Assembly (NCBI RefSeq): GCF_000021645.1
Contig: NC_011661.1
Span: forward strand, 1,148,723-1,212,722
Length of the DNA stretch: 64,000 nt
Direction: 5' to 3'
Origin: Dictyoglomus turgidum DSM 6724
GTDB lineage: Bacteria; Dictyoglomota; Dictyoglomia; Dictyoglomales; Dictyoglomaceae
The translations under genes were made by a program, and so were the position numbers. The notes under the pieces were generated by a model. That model saw only the letters and a program-made list of their open reading frames with translations, did not search any database and was not told the DNA's origin. Within the stretch, counting starts at the first letter, position 1; each line of letters starts with the position of its first letter. Shown here one piece after another: positions 1 through 8,186 of the stretch.

Positions 1-668
1 AGATGGTAGAGATAATCAAATCTCGAAATATTCCATATAAAATCCTCTTTTTAGAAGCCAAAGATGAGGTTATAGTTAAAAGATATAACGAGACCAGGAG
101 AATACATCCTCTTTTAAAAGAAGGGGGAACTATTCTTGAAAGTATTAGGCTTGAGAAGGAAAAACTTTGGGAGATTAGAAATTTAGCTACCGATATTGTA
201 AATACTTCTGATTTCTCTATAAAGGAGCTTAAAGAAGTAATATTAAAAATAGTAACCTCATTAAATACGACTGTTAAGCCTAATTTTCTAATTACAATAA
301 CTTCCTTTGGATTTAAGTATGGAGTACCTATTGATGCTCATTTGGTTTTTGATGTCAGATTTTTACCTAATCCTTTTTATGATCCAAAACTTAGACCTTT
401 TTCTGGTAAGTCTGAAGAGGTAAGAGGCTTTGTGTTAAGTAAAAAAGAAGCACGTGATTTCATTGAACATATAAAGAAACTGCTTGACTTTTTGATACCT
501 CTATATGAGGAAGAAGGAAGAACAGTTCTTAATATTGCAATAGGTTGTACAGGAGGAAGACACCGAGCAGTAGTAATAGCTGATGAGATATTTTTCTATT
601 TAGCTCCAAAGTATAATACTCATCTCCTTCATAGGGATATAGAGAAAGATGTTCATATATTAAAATAA
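1..668 (+). CDS. rapZ: RapZ-family nucleotide-binding protein, 5' end cut by window edge
   Basis: The visible C-terminal 221 or so residues match the RapZ/YvcJ family. The block FGFKYGVP...FDVRFLPNPFY is followed by GCTGGRHR near residue 181, both family hallmarks of the C-terminal domain. Family members are about 285 residues, so roughly 65 N-terminal residues with the Walker A P-loop lie upstream; the ATG at position 3 is very unlikely to be the start. In E. coli RapZ binds glucosamine-6-phosphate and guides RNase E to GlmZ; in Gram-positives YvcJ is a GTP/ATP-binding protein of less clear role. The next gene, glmR, starts 4 bases after the stop, and rapZ-glmR pairing is widely conserved. 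The usual third member, whiA, does not follow here. Confidence 0.92.
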   Translation, partial: MVEIIKSRNIPYKILFLEAKDEVIVKRYNETRRIHPLLKEGGTILESIRLEKEKLWEIRNLATDIVNTSDFSIKELKEVILKIVTSLNTTVKPNFLITITSFGFKYGVPIDAHLVFDVRFLPNPFYDPKLRPFSGKSEEVRGFVLSKKEARDFIEHIKKLLDFLIPLYEEEGRTVLNIAIGCTGGRHRAVVIADEIFFYLAPKYNTHLLHRDIEKDVHILK

Positions 669-672
669 TAAT

Positions 673-1650
673 ATGGAAGGGCGCAGAATTTTAACAGTTA
701 TAGGTGGTGGAACAGGCCTCTCTACAATATTGAGAGGACTAAAGAGGTACAATTTAGATTTGAACGCTATTGTAACTGTGAGTGATGATGGTGGAAGTTC
801 GGGTAGATTAAGTAAGGATTTAGGAGTACTTCCTCCTGGGGATGTAAGAAATTGTCTTGTAGCTTTAGCTGATGAGGAGTCTTTAATGGCAAAGTTGTTT
901 CAGTATAGATTTACTAATGGAGATTTAAAGGATCATTCCTTTGGAAATCTTTTTTTGGTAGCTATGTCGGCTATTTTAGGAGATTTTCTTTTAGGGGTTA
1001 AAGAAACAAGTAAAGTTCTTGCTATAAGAGGGAGAGTCTTGCCTTCAACCTTGAAAAGGGTAAAACTAAAGGCTTATTTTGAAGATGGATCTATAATTTT
1101 AGGGGAGACTTCTATTTCTTCCTATGGAAAAAGCAAAATAAGAAAGATAGAATTGGTGCCTATAGATACTGATGTGAATATATCAGCAACTTCTGAGGCG
1201 GTAGAAGCCCTAGAAAAATCTGATTTGATAATTATAGGCCCAGGAAGTCTCTACACTAGCATAATTCCTAATTTGCTCTTAGAAGAGATTAAAGATACTT
1301 TAAAAAATATAGATAACAAGAGAATTTTGTATATATGTAACGTTATGACTCAACCGGGTGAAACTTTAGGTTATAAGGCTTCAGATCACTTAAGAGCAAT
1401 TGTGGAGCATATGGGATTTAATCCTATTGGATATGTTTTAGTAAATACAAAAAGACCCTCCGAAGAAGTATTAAAGAGATATAGAGAAAAAGGTGCAGAT
1501 TTTGTGGAACCCGACTTGGAAAATCTTAGAAGTCTTGGGGTTGATATTTTAGCTGGGGATTTTATTAATGAAGGAGACTTAGTAAGACATGATCCTTTTA
1601 AGGTAGCGGATTTTATTATGGAGAGGTTTATAAACTCAAAGGAGTTTTAA
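673..1650 (+). CDS. glmR: GlmR/YvcK-type gluconeogenesis factor (CofD-like fold)
   Basis: A 325-residue protein of the CofD/YvcK family. It has the N-terminal nucleotide-sugar binding motif GGGTGLS (residues 11-17), then VSDDGGSSGRL (36-46) and GDVRNCL (56-62). In Bacillus, YvcK/GlmR binds UDP-GlcNAc and directs carbon into cell-wall precursors through GlmS; it is needed for growth on gluconeogenic carbon. It sits directly behind rapZ, so the two are probably co-transcribed. The next promoter starts just past its stop codon, which marks the end of this transcription unit. Family identity is strong; the regulatory role is transferred from Bacillus. Confidence 0.93.
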   Translation: MEGRRILTVIGGGTGLSTILRGLKRYNLDLNAIVTVSDDGGSSGRLSKDLGVLPPGDVRNCLVALADEESLMAKLFQYRFTNGDLKDHSFGNLFLVAMSAILGDFLLGVKETSKVLAIRGRVLPSTLKRVKLKAYFEDGSIILGETSISSYGKSKIRKIELVPIDTDVNISATSEAVEALEKSDLIIIGPGSLYTSIIPNLLLEEIKDTLKNIDNKRILYICNVMTQPGETLGYKASDHLRAIVEHMGFNPIGYVLVNTKRPSEEVLKRYREKGADFVEPDLENLRSLGVDILAGDFINEGDLVRHDPFKVADFIMERFINSKEF

Positions 1651-1653
1651 AAA

Positions 1654-1681
1654 TTGACAAAAGATTGTATATTTCTATAAT
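1654..1681 (+). promoter_or_regulatory. Sigma-70-type promoter for the pgk-tpiA operon
   Basis: TTGACA (1654-1659) and TATAAT (1676-1681) are both perfect consensus hexamers, separated by 16 bases. They lie in the 63-base gap between glmR and pgk. Transcription would start near 1688, about 25 bases before the pgk ATG and just ahead of its ribosome binding site AAGGAAGGGAGG. Confidence 0.8.
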
Positions 1682-1713
1682 ATAAATCTATAAAGGAAGG
1701 GAGGATTTTTTTA

Positions 1714-2904
1714 ATGGCTAAAAAGACGATTTTAGATTTAAGAGATGAAGATTTAAAAGGTAAAAGGGTTCTTGTAAGAGTTGATTTTAATGTACCTTTG
1801 AAGAACGGAGTTATTACTGATGATAGAAGAATAAGAGAGGCCTTACCAACTATAAAATATCTCATGGATAAGGGTGCAAAGGTAATTTTAGTATCTCACC
1901 TTGGAAGACCCAAAGGATTTCAGGATGATTTAAGATTAGACCCAGTAGCTAAGAGATTAAGTGAACTTCTTGGCAAACCTGTGAAAAAACTTAATGATTG
2001 TATTGGCGAAGAAGTGGAGAGAGAAATTTCAAACATGAAAGAAGGAGATGTGATACTATTAGAGAATATAAGATTTTATAAAGAGGAAGAAGCGAATGAT
2101 CCAGAATTTGCTAAGAAACTTGCAAGCCTTGCAGATTTATATGTAAATGATGCTTTTGGAACCGCCCATAGAGCTCATGCCTCTACCGCAGGTGTTGCTC
2201 AATATATTCCTGGTGTAGCAGGGCTTTTAATGAAAAAAGAAATCGAAATTATGGGAAAAGCTTTAGAATCTCCAGAAAGACCATTTATATGTATTCTTGG
2301 TGGAGCAAAAGTATCGGATAAAATAGGAGTTATAAAGAATCTAATGAATAAAGTAGATGGATTTCTTATTGGTGGCGGAATGATGTTTACTTTTTTGAAG
2401 GCTTTGGGTTATGAAATTGGAAAATCCATAGTAGAAGAGGATAAGCTTGATCTTGCAAGAGAGATTATGAATATGGCAAAAGAAAGAGGAATTCAGTTTT
2501 TGCTTCCAAAGGATGCTGTAGTAGTAAAAGAAATCAAAGAAGATGCTCCTACCTCTATAAAGGATATAGATAAATTTGAAAAAGATGATATTGGGGTTGA
2601 TATTGGACCGAAAACAATTGAACTTTTTAGGGAAGAAATTTTAAAGGCAAAAACTATAATTTGGAACGGTCCTATGGGAATATTTGAAATTCCTGCTTTT
2701 GCAAATGGAACTCGCAAAATAGCAGAGGCGATAGCTGAGAATAGAAATTGTGTAAGTATTGTAGGAGGAGGAGACAGTGCTGCAGCTATACAGACGTTAG
2801 GTTTAGAAGATAAATTTACTCATATTTCTACCGGTGGTGGAGCTTCTCTTGAATTCTTAGAAGGAAAAGAACTGCCAGGGGTAGCAGTTTTACAAGATAA
2901 ATAA
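1714..2904 (+). CDS. pgk: Phosphoglycerate kinase
   Basis: Glycolytic enzyme moving phosphate between 1,3-bisphosphoglycerate and ADP. The 396 residues are the usual bacterial length. Visible hallmarks are RVDFNVP (residues 22-28), SHLGRPKG near 61, the hinge and nucleotide region with GGAKVSDK near 196, and the C-terminal GGGDSAAA near 350. A strong SD precedes the ATG. It leads an operon with a Roadblock protein, tpiA and secG. Unlike Thermotoga, no pgk-tpi fusion is present: tpiA is separate, 400 bases downstream. Confidence 0.97.
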   Translation: MAKKTILDLRDEDLKGKRVLVRVDFNVPLKNGVITDDRRIREALPTIKYLMDKGAKVILVSHLGRPKGFQDDLRLDPVAKRLSELLGKPVKKLNDCIGEEVEREISNMKEGDVILLENIRFYKEEEANDPEFAKKLASLADLYVNDAFGTAHRAHASTAGVAQYIPGVAGLLMKKEIEIMGKALESPERPFICILGGAKVSDKIGVIKNLMNKVDGFLIGGGMMFTFLKALGYEIGKSIVEEDKLDLAREIMNMAKERGIQFLLPKDAVVVKEIKEDAPTSIKDIDKFEKDDIGVDIGPKTIELFREEILKAKTIIWNGPMGIFEIPAFANGTRKIAEAIAENRNCVSIVGGGDSAAAIQTLGLEDKFTHISTGGGASLEFLEGKELPGVAVLQDK

Positions 2905-2926
2905 CTAAATTAAAGAGGGGGAGAAA

Positions 2927-3283
2927 TTGGCTAGTATAAGAGAAACATTAGAAGAAATATCAAAATTAGATGGGGTGCAGGTCTCTGTACTTGTAAGTGA
3001 TGATGGTCTCCTTATTGAAAGTGTTGCGAAGGATAGTTCAAATACTGAGTCATTAGCAGCGGTTGCTTCAGGAAGTTTGAGAGCTTCAGAAATGATAGGA
3101 ATGGAACTTGCAAAGGGTTCCACAAGGGAGATGGTCATAATTTTTGAGGATGGAGCAGTATTTATAGTACCATTAGAGGGAAAGCCTGCAATACTTGTGG
3201 TAGTTTCTAGTAAAGGAGCAAATTTGGGAAAAATCAGAGTGGGTATTAAAAAGGGCGCTTTTCAATTGGCAAGATTGATATAA
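2927..3283 (+). CDS. Roadblock/LC7-domain protein
   Basis: A 118-residue protein made of a single Roadblock/LC7 domain. The N-terminal helix runs MASIRETLEEISKLDGV, followed by the strand pattern VLVSDDGLLIES and a central helix rich in small residues (SLAAVASGSL). The family includes MglB, which acts on the small GTPase MglA, and other dimeric GTPase regulators. The start is TTG at 2927, placed by the SD AGAGGGGGAG. It lies between pgk and tpiA in one operon, with no MglA-type GTPase nearby. Family assignment is good; the partner and function are unknown. Confidence 0.8.
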   Translation: MASIRETLEEISKLDGVQVSVLVSDDGLLIESVAKDSSNTESLAAVASGSLRASEMIGMELAKGSTREMVIIFEDGAVFIVPLEGKPAILVVVSSKGANLGKIRVGIKKGAFQLARLI

Positions 3284-3307
3284 ATCTTTGTTGTAGGAGG
3301 GAATAAA

Positions 3308-4057
3308 TTGAGAAGGAAAATTATTGCTGCTAACTGGAAAATGTATAAAACTTGTGCGGAAACTGAGAGTTTTATAAAAGAATTTAAAGAACTTTCAAAA
3401 GGTTATGAGGAAAAGGAGATTGTAATATGTCCACCTTTCACATCTTTATATGTAGCAAATAAGCTTCTTGAAGACACTCCCATTAAGCTTGGTGCTCAAA
3501 ATATGTTTTGGGAAAAGGAAGGTGCATACACAGGGGAAATTTCTCCTATAATGCTTAAGGATTTAAATTGTAGTTATGTAATAATAGGGCATTCAGAGAG
3601 AAGACAATATTTTTCTGAGACTAATGATATGATAAACAAAAAGCTTAAATCTGCATTTGAGTATGAGCTAATACCCATATTTTGTGTGGGAGAAAAATGG
3701 GAAGAGCGAGAAAAGGGAAAGACAGAGGAAGTTATTACTGAGCAAGTAAAGAAGGGATTACAAGGTTTGGAAAAAGAAAAAGTAGAAAAAATTGTAATAG
3801 CCTATGAGCCAGTTTGGGCCATAGGAACAGGTCATTCTGCAAAAGGGGAAGATGCTAATGAAGTAGCAAAACTAATAAGAAGAATAATTTCTGAAATATA
3901 TGATGAAGAAGTCTCTCAAAAGGTGAGGATACAATATGGTGGAAGTGTAAATCCCCAAAACATTAAGGAATTCTTAGCTCAGAGTGAGATTGATGGGGCT
4001 TTGGTTGGTGGAGCGAGTTTAAAACCGCAGTCTTTTTGGGATATAGTTAGAAGTTAG
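3308..4057 (+). CDS. tpiA: Triosephosphate isomerase
   Basis: Interconverts dihydroxyacetone phosphate and glyceraldehyde-3-phosphate. The 249-residue TIM barrel shows the catalytic set: Asn9/Lys11 in NWKMYK, His95 in GHSERR, Glu167 in AYEPVWAIGTG, and a C-terminal phosphate-binding GGS/GGAS. The start is TTG at 3308 behind the SD TAGGAGGG. It belongs to the pgk operon. Confidence 0.97.
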   Translation: MRRKIIAANWKMYKTCAETESFIKEFKELSKGYEEKEIVICPPFTSLYVANKLLEDTPIKLGAQNMFWEKEGAYTGEISPIMLKDLNCSYVIIGHSERRQYFSETNDMINKKLKSAFEYELIPIFCVGEKWEEREKGKTEEVITEQVKKGLQGLEKEKVEKIVIAYEPVWAIGTGHSAKGEDANEVAKLIRRIISEIYDEEVSQKVRIQYGGSVNPQNIKEFLAQSEIDGALVGGASLKPQSFWDIVRS

Positions 4058-4078
4058 AAAAGAGGTGAATAAGAAATT

Positions 4079-4300
4079 ATGACTATTGTGCTTTATATTT
4101 TACATTTTTTAGTATCCATAGGTATGATAGCGGTGATACTTTTTCAGTCAGAGGTTGGAGAAGGATTAGGTTTTATTGGGGGTGGAGAGACAACTTTTTA
4201 TAAAGCAAAAAGGCAGATGGAGAAGGGATTGAAACAAGCAACAGTGGTCCTTGCTGTATTATTTATGATAACCTCTGTGCTTATCTTTGTTATTCACTAA
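4079..4300 (+). CDS. secG: Preprotein translocase subunit SecG
   Basis: Small 73-residue membrane protein with two hydrophobic segments (about residues 2-22 and 52-72). The connecting loop contains QSEVGEGLGFIGGG, close to the SecG consensus QxxxxxGlgg. SecG is the accessory subunit of the SecYEG channel. It sits at the end of the pgk-tpiA operon, a common position for secG in Gram-positives and Thermotogae. An SD AGAGGTGAA precedes the ATG. Confidence 0.9.
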   Translation: MTIVLYILHFLVSIGMIAVILFQSEVGEGLGFIGGGETTFYKAKRQMEKGLKQATVVLAVLFMITSVLIFVIH

Positions 4301-4328
4301 AAATTTTAGGAATGGGAGGTTAGCAGAG

Positions 4329-5891
4329 ATGCGTAAGATTTATTTGGTGGTTTTGTTAGTTTTTTTAATTTTCTTATTGGCAGGAATCTCTTCCGCAGAA
4401 ACACCTCAGTATGGTGGTGTATTAAGAAGAAGCCTTGTTAATGATCCACCAACTTTGGATCCCGCAATGATAACAGACACTGCTTCCGATGAGGTAGCAA
4501 GGCAAATTTTTGACGGTTTAGTGGAGTATGATCCAGATGGGAAAGTAGTAGGGTCTATAGCCAAAAGATGGACTATTTCTAAAGATGGCATAGTTTACAC
4601 TTTTTACTTAAATAATAATGTATACTTCCACAATGGTAGAAATGTTACAGCAGAAGATTTTGTCTACTCTATCAAGAGAATTATGGATCCTAAGACTGCC
4701 TCTCCAAGAGCGAGCTTTGCAGAACCCATTAAAGATGTAGTAGCAAAGGATAAATATACTCTTGTAATTACTCTTAAGAGACCTTTTGCTCCATTTCTTT
4801 CTACTTTAACTTATTCCTGCTTCTGGGTTGTGCCTAAGGAAGAAGTAGAAAGGCTTGGAAAAGATTTTGCAACAAAACCAGTTGGAACTGGAGCTTTTAT
4901 GTTTGATGAATGGAAACATGATGTGAAAGTAAGATTGAAAGCAAACCCAAAGTATTTCCGTGGGCGTCCCTATGTGGATGCTATTGAGTGGATGATAATT
5001 CCCGATGAAAATGTTGACTTTATGAATTTTGAAAAAGGACAACTTGATATAACTGGTATACCAGATCCAGAGTGGGATAGGGTAAGCAATGATCCAAAGT
5101 ATAAACCATATATTTTAGAGAAACCCATGATTGGGATATACTATTTAGGATTTAATGTACAGAAGAAGCCCTTTGATAACAAATATTTGAGACAAGCTAT
5201 AACCCGCGCAATAAATAAAGAAGCAATAGTAAAAGTTATTAGAAGAAGCAGAGCTCAGGTGGCTTATACCATATTGCCACCATCTATGCCAGGGTTTAGT
5301 AAAGCCAATTATAATTGGGCAAAGGAAAAATTTAGCTATAATGTTGAAGAGGCTAAGAAACTTCTTGAAAAGGCTGGTTATCCAAATGGAAAAGGACTTC
5401 CTGAAATAACTATTTACTACAATAGTAGTGTGGCACATAAAAGGATTATGGAGGCAATTCAGGCTGATCTTCAAAAGATTGGTATAAATGCTAAATTGCA
5501 GAACTATGACTGGGCAGTATATCTTGATCTCCTTGATAAAGGAGAGCTTCCTGTTTATAGGCTTGGGTGGGTAGCAGACTATATTGACCCAGATAACTTC
5601 TTATGGGTTCTCTTCAATTCTTCTAACTTTGGACCTGAGGGGAATCATAGTTTCTATAAGAATCCAAAAGTAGATGAATATACAAACAAGGCAAGAGTTG
5701 AGACCCTCTGGTCTGTAAGAGCTAAATATTATGAAATGGCTGAAAGAATAGTTCTTGAAGATTGTCCGATAGTTCCTATCTATTACTATATTTCCCAAGT
5801 TATTTATCAGCCTTGGGTGCATGGACTCTACTTAGATCCATTAACAGGAATCTCTGGAGTAAGATACAGAGTAGTGTGGCTTTCTAAGTAG
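4329..5891 (+). CDS. Peptide/oligopeptide ABC transporter substrate-binding protein
   Basis: A 520-residue family 5 solute-binding protein (OppA/DppA type). The N-terminus MRKIYLVVLLVFLIFLLAG...SSA is a clear signal peptide with an A-x-A-like cleavage site and no lipobox cysteine, so the mature protein should be soluble outside the inner membrane. The body shows YGGVLRR..LVNDPPTLDPA and the family signature region VTAEDFVYSIKRIMDP. The start is set at 4329 because the SD GGGAGG lies just before it and the signal peptide begins there; an upstream in-frame ATG at 4287 overlaps secG and lacks an SD. Two permease genes follow; the ATPase genes are not adjacent. Confidence 0.92.
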   Translation: MRKIYLVVLLVFLIFLLAGISSAETPQYGGVLRRSLVNDPPTLDPAMITDTASDEVARQIFDGLVEYDPDGKVVGSIAKRWTISKDGIVYTFYLNNNVYFHNGRNVTAEDFVYSIKRIMDPKTASPRASFAEPIKDVVAKDKYTLVITLKRPFAPFLSTLTYSCFWVVPKEEVERLGKDFATKPVGTGAFMFDEWKHDVKVRLKANPKYFRGRPYVDAIEWMIIPDENVDFMNFEKGQLDITGIPDPEWDRVSNDPKYKPYILEKPMIGIYYLGFNVQKKPFDNKYLRQAITRAINKEAIVKVIRRSRAQVAYTILPPSMPGFSKANYNWAKEKFSYNVEEAKKLLEKAGYPNGKGLPEITIYYNSSVAHKRIMEAIQADLQKIGINAKLQNYDWAVYLDLLDKGELPVYRLGWVADYIDPDNFLWVLFNSSNFGPEGNHSFYKNPKVDEYTNKARVETLWSVRAKYYEMAERIVLEDCPIVPIYYYISQVIYQPWVHGLYLDPLTGISGVRYRVVWLSK

Positions 5892-5904
5892 TAGATAAAT
5901 ATTT

Positions 5905-5935
5905 GAGGGAGGAGAAGTTCTCCTCCCTCTTATCT
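5905..5935 (+). terminator. GC-rich hairpin between binding-protein and permease genes
   Basis: GAGGGAGGAGAA (5905-5916) is followed almost at once by its exact reverse complement (5918-5929), then TTATCTTATTT. This forms a 10-12 bp stem with a very short loop and a modest T-rich tail. It lies in the 66-base gap before the permease genes. It may be a partial terminator or a 3' stabilising hairpin that leaves the binding protein mRNA more abundant than the permease mRNA. Confidence 0.65.
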
Positions 5936-5957
5936 TATTTAAGAAAGGAGGACAAAG

Positions 5958-6887
5958 TTGTTAAGGTATATAATAAGAAGATTACTACAAGCTATACCAG
6001 TATTTATAGGTGTAACTCTAATAACTTTTATTCTATTCTTCATCGCTCCAGGAGACCCAGCAAGACTTATTGCTGGACAGAGGGCAGATGCTGAAACCAT
6101 AGCAAGGGTTAGAGCGATGTGGGGATTAGACAAACCTCTTCCTGTACAATACCTTCTCTTTTTAGGTAGGATAGTTAGATTAGATTTTGGTAGATCCTTT
6201 AAGACCAATATTCCAGTAATTGTATCTATTGGGGAGAGATTACAAGCAACAGCTGTACTTGCATTTTTTGCCTTCATAATAGCGGTTTTTTTAGGAGTTA
6301 CTGCAGGTATTATCTCTGCAGTAAGGCAGTATTCATTATTTGATTATACCGCTATGGTTGTTGCTTTATTAGGGGTTTCAGCTCCTGTATATTGGGTAGG
6401 AATAATTTTACTTTTGATTTTTGGTTTTAATTTGGGATGGTTACCCTTAGGTGGTTATATCTCTGAGTATGGTATTAAAGCAGTAATACTTCCTGCTATA
6501 ACCCTTGGAACAAGACCCGCAGCTTATTTTGCAAGATTATCAAGATCTTCCATGTTAGAAGTAATAAGACAGGAATATATTACAACAGCAAGAGCTAAGG
6601 GATTGCCAGAATCAAAAGTTATATTTAAACATGCTTTACGTAATGCTTTAATTCCTGTAGTAACATATGCGGGTATGGTAGTAGGAGATCTATTGACTGG
6701 AGCAGTTTTGACTGAAACCATATTTGCATGGCCAGGAATAGGAAGATTAGTTGTTCAGGCTATACTTGATAGAGATCTTCCTGTACTTCAAGGTGGGGTT
6801 ATTGTTATAGCTCTTATCTATATTTTGGCAAATTTGATTGTGGACTTATCTTATGCTTTAATAGATCCCAGAATAAGGTATGAGTAA
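5958..6887 (+). CDS. Peptide ABC transporter permease, DppB/OppB type
   Basis: A 309-residue inner-membrane permease starting LRYIIRRLLQAIPVFIGVTL, the standard DppB N-terminus. It has about six membrane segments and the cytoplasmic EAA-like coupling loop ARAKGLPESKVIFKHALRNAL near residue 213. It forms the channel with the next gene. The start is TTG at 5958, fixed by the SD AAAGGAGG at 5944-5951. Substrate could be peptides, or possibly sugars, since this family includes oligosaccharide transporters in thermophiles. Confidence 0.93.
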   Translation: MLRYIIRRLLQAIPVFIGVTLITFILFFIAPGDPARLIAGQRADAETIARVRAMWGLDKPLPVQYLLFLGRIVRLDFGRSFKTNIPVIVSIGERLQATAVLAFFAFIIAVFLGVTAGIISAVRQYSLFDYTAMVVALLGVSAPVYWVGIILLLIFGFNLGWLPLGGYISEYGIKAVILPAITLGTRPAAYFARLSRSSMLEVIRQEYITTARAKGLPESKVIFKHALRNALIPVVTYAGMVVGDLLTGAVLTETIFAWPGIGRLVVQAILDRDLPVLQGGVIVIALIYILANLIVDLSYALIDPRIRYE

Positions 6888-6904
6888 TTTTGGAGGTTTA
6901 GAGT

Positions 6905-7786
6905 ATGGCAGCTAAAGCTAAAGCACTAAAAGAGGATAGAAAGCCAAGAAGTTTATGGAGAATCGCCTGGAAGAGATTGTCTAAAAACAAGCTTGCTCTG
7001 TTAGGACTTGGAATAGTTATTTTCTTTGTCATAATTGCTCTTTTCGCTCAATACCTTACGCCCTATTCATGGAATGCAGTTGACCTTTCAAATGCTTTAC
7101 AACCTCCAAGTTGGGAGCATCCTTTGGGAACTGATGAATTTGGAAGAGATATCTTAAGTAGGATTATATATGGGACTAAAATTTCATTGCAATTTGCTTT
7201 TTTTGCACAACTTATTTCTATCTCACTTGGAACAGTTTTAGGCCTTATTGCAGGCTTTTATGGAGGGTGGATTGATGATCTAATAATGAGAATTGTTGAA
7301 ATCCTTTTTGCCTTTCCATTTTTGTTGTTCGTTATTGCTGTTGTCTCTACTTTGGGTACTGGAATCCAAAACTTATATATTGCGGTAGCAATTATTGGAT
7401 GGGCAGGAGTATCAAGGATAGTGAGGGGACAAGTACTCAGTTTGAGAGAAAGAGATTTTGTCGCATCTGCTCAAGCAATTGGAGCTTCTACTTGGAGAAT
7501 TCTTTTCAGACATATATTGCCCAATGCTTTATCTCCGATTATAATTGAGACAACCATTGGAATGGGTGGTATGATTATGTTGGAGGCAGGGCTTTCCTTT
7601 TTAGGATTAGGAGTTCAGGCTCCTACTCCTAGTTTAGGGTCTATGGTACAGGCAGGACTTGCCTATTTAAGGAGCTGTTGGTGGTACCCAATAGCTCCAG
7701 GTCTTGTTATAATGATAATAGTGTTTGGTTTTAATCTTTTAGGAGATGGTCTCAGAGATGCGTTGGATCCAAGACTTTATATCTAA
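6905..7786 (+). CDS. Peptide ABC transporter permease, DppC/OppC type
   Basis: A 293-residue partner permease with a cytoplasmic N-terminus of about 35 residues, then a membrane segment. HPLGTDEFGRDILSRIIYGTK and the EAA loop SAQAIGASTWRILFRHILPNA are typical of DppC. It follows dppB by 17 bases with SD TGGAGG. The end overlaps the start of the Asp23-like gene. Confidence 0.93.
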   Translation: MAAKAKALKEDRKPRSLWRIAWKRLSKNKLALLGLGIVIFFVIIALFAQYLTPYSWNAVDLSNALQPPSWEHPLGTDEFGRDILSRIIYGTKISLQFAFFAQLISISLGTVLGLIAGFYGGWIDDLIMRIVEILFAFPFLLFVIAVVSTLGTGIQNLYIAVAIIGWAGVSRIVRGQVLSLRERDFVASAQAIGASTWRILFRHILPNALSPIIIETTIGMGGMIMLEAGLSFLGLGVQAPTPSLGSMVQAGLAYLRSCWWYPIAPGLVIMIIVFGFNLLGDGLRDALDPRLYI

Positions 7787-8186
7787 GAAAGAAAAGAATA
7801 AGCAAAAATACTTTACAGGGCTTGGATGGGTAGAAATATCCCCAAGTGCAATTGCAACTTTGGCGAGTATTGCTACTCTTCAAAGTTATGGCGTGGTAGG
7901 AATGGCAGCGAGTAATATTGCTGATGGAATAAGTGAGTTGTTAAAGTTAGAGGAAGTTAGCAGAGGAGTTAGAGTGGAAATAGATGAAGATGGTATAAAA
8001 ATTGATCTTTATATAATTGTAGCTTACGGTGTTAGAATCCCAGAAGTAGCGCATAATGTTATGGAGAGAATTAAGTGGAGTTTAGAAAGAACCACAGGTC
8101 TTAATGTGAAAGAGATAAATGTAAATGTGTGGGGTATAAGGGTTAAAGAAGAAAAAGAACCAATAGTGTGGGAAGAAGAGGTATGA
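7758..8186 (+). CDS. Asp23/Gls24 family protein (YloU-like)
   Basis: A protein of about 142 residues with one Asp23/Gls24 domain: GLGWVEISPSAIATLASIA...YGVVGMA, then a basic-acidic linker and VDLYIIVAYGVRIPEVAHNV-type C-terminal strands (IDLYIIVAYG...). In Firmicutes the homolog YloU is encoded directly before the FakA-like YloV, as here. The start is uncertain: ATG 7758 (SD AGGAG 12 bases upstream) or ATG 7746, both inside the end of the permease gene. The reading frame continues into the next gene by an ATGA overlap. Function is poorly defined; Asp23 is a membrane-associated alkaline-stress protein in Staphylococcus. Confidence 0.82.
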   Translation: MRWIQDFISKKEKNKQKYFTGLGWVEISPSAIATLASIATLQSYGVVGMAASNIADGISELLKLEEVSRGVRVEIDEDGIKIDLYIIVAYGVRIPEVAHNVMERIKWSLERTTGLNVKEINVNVWGIRVKEEKEPIVWEEEV

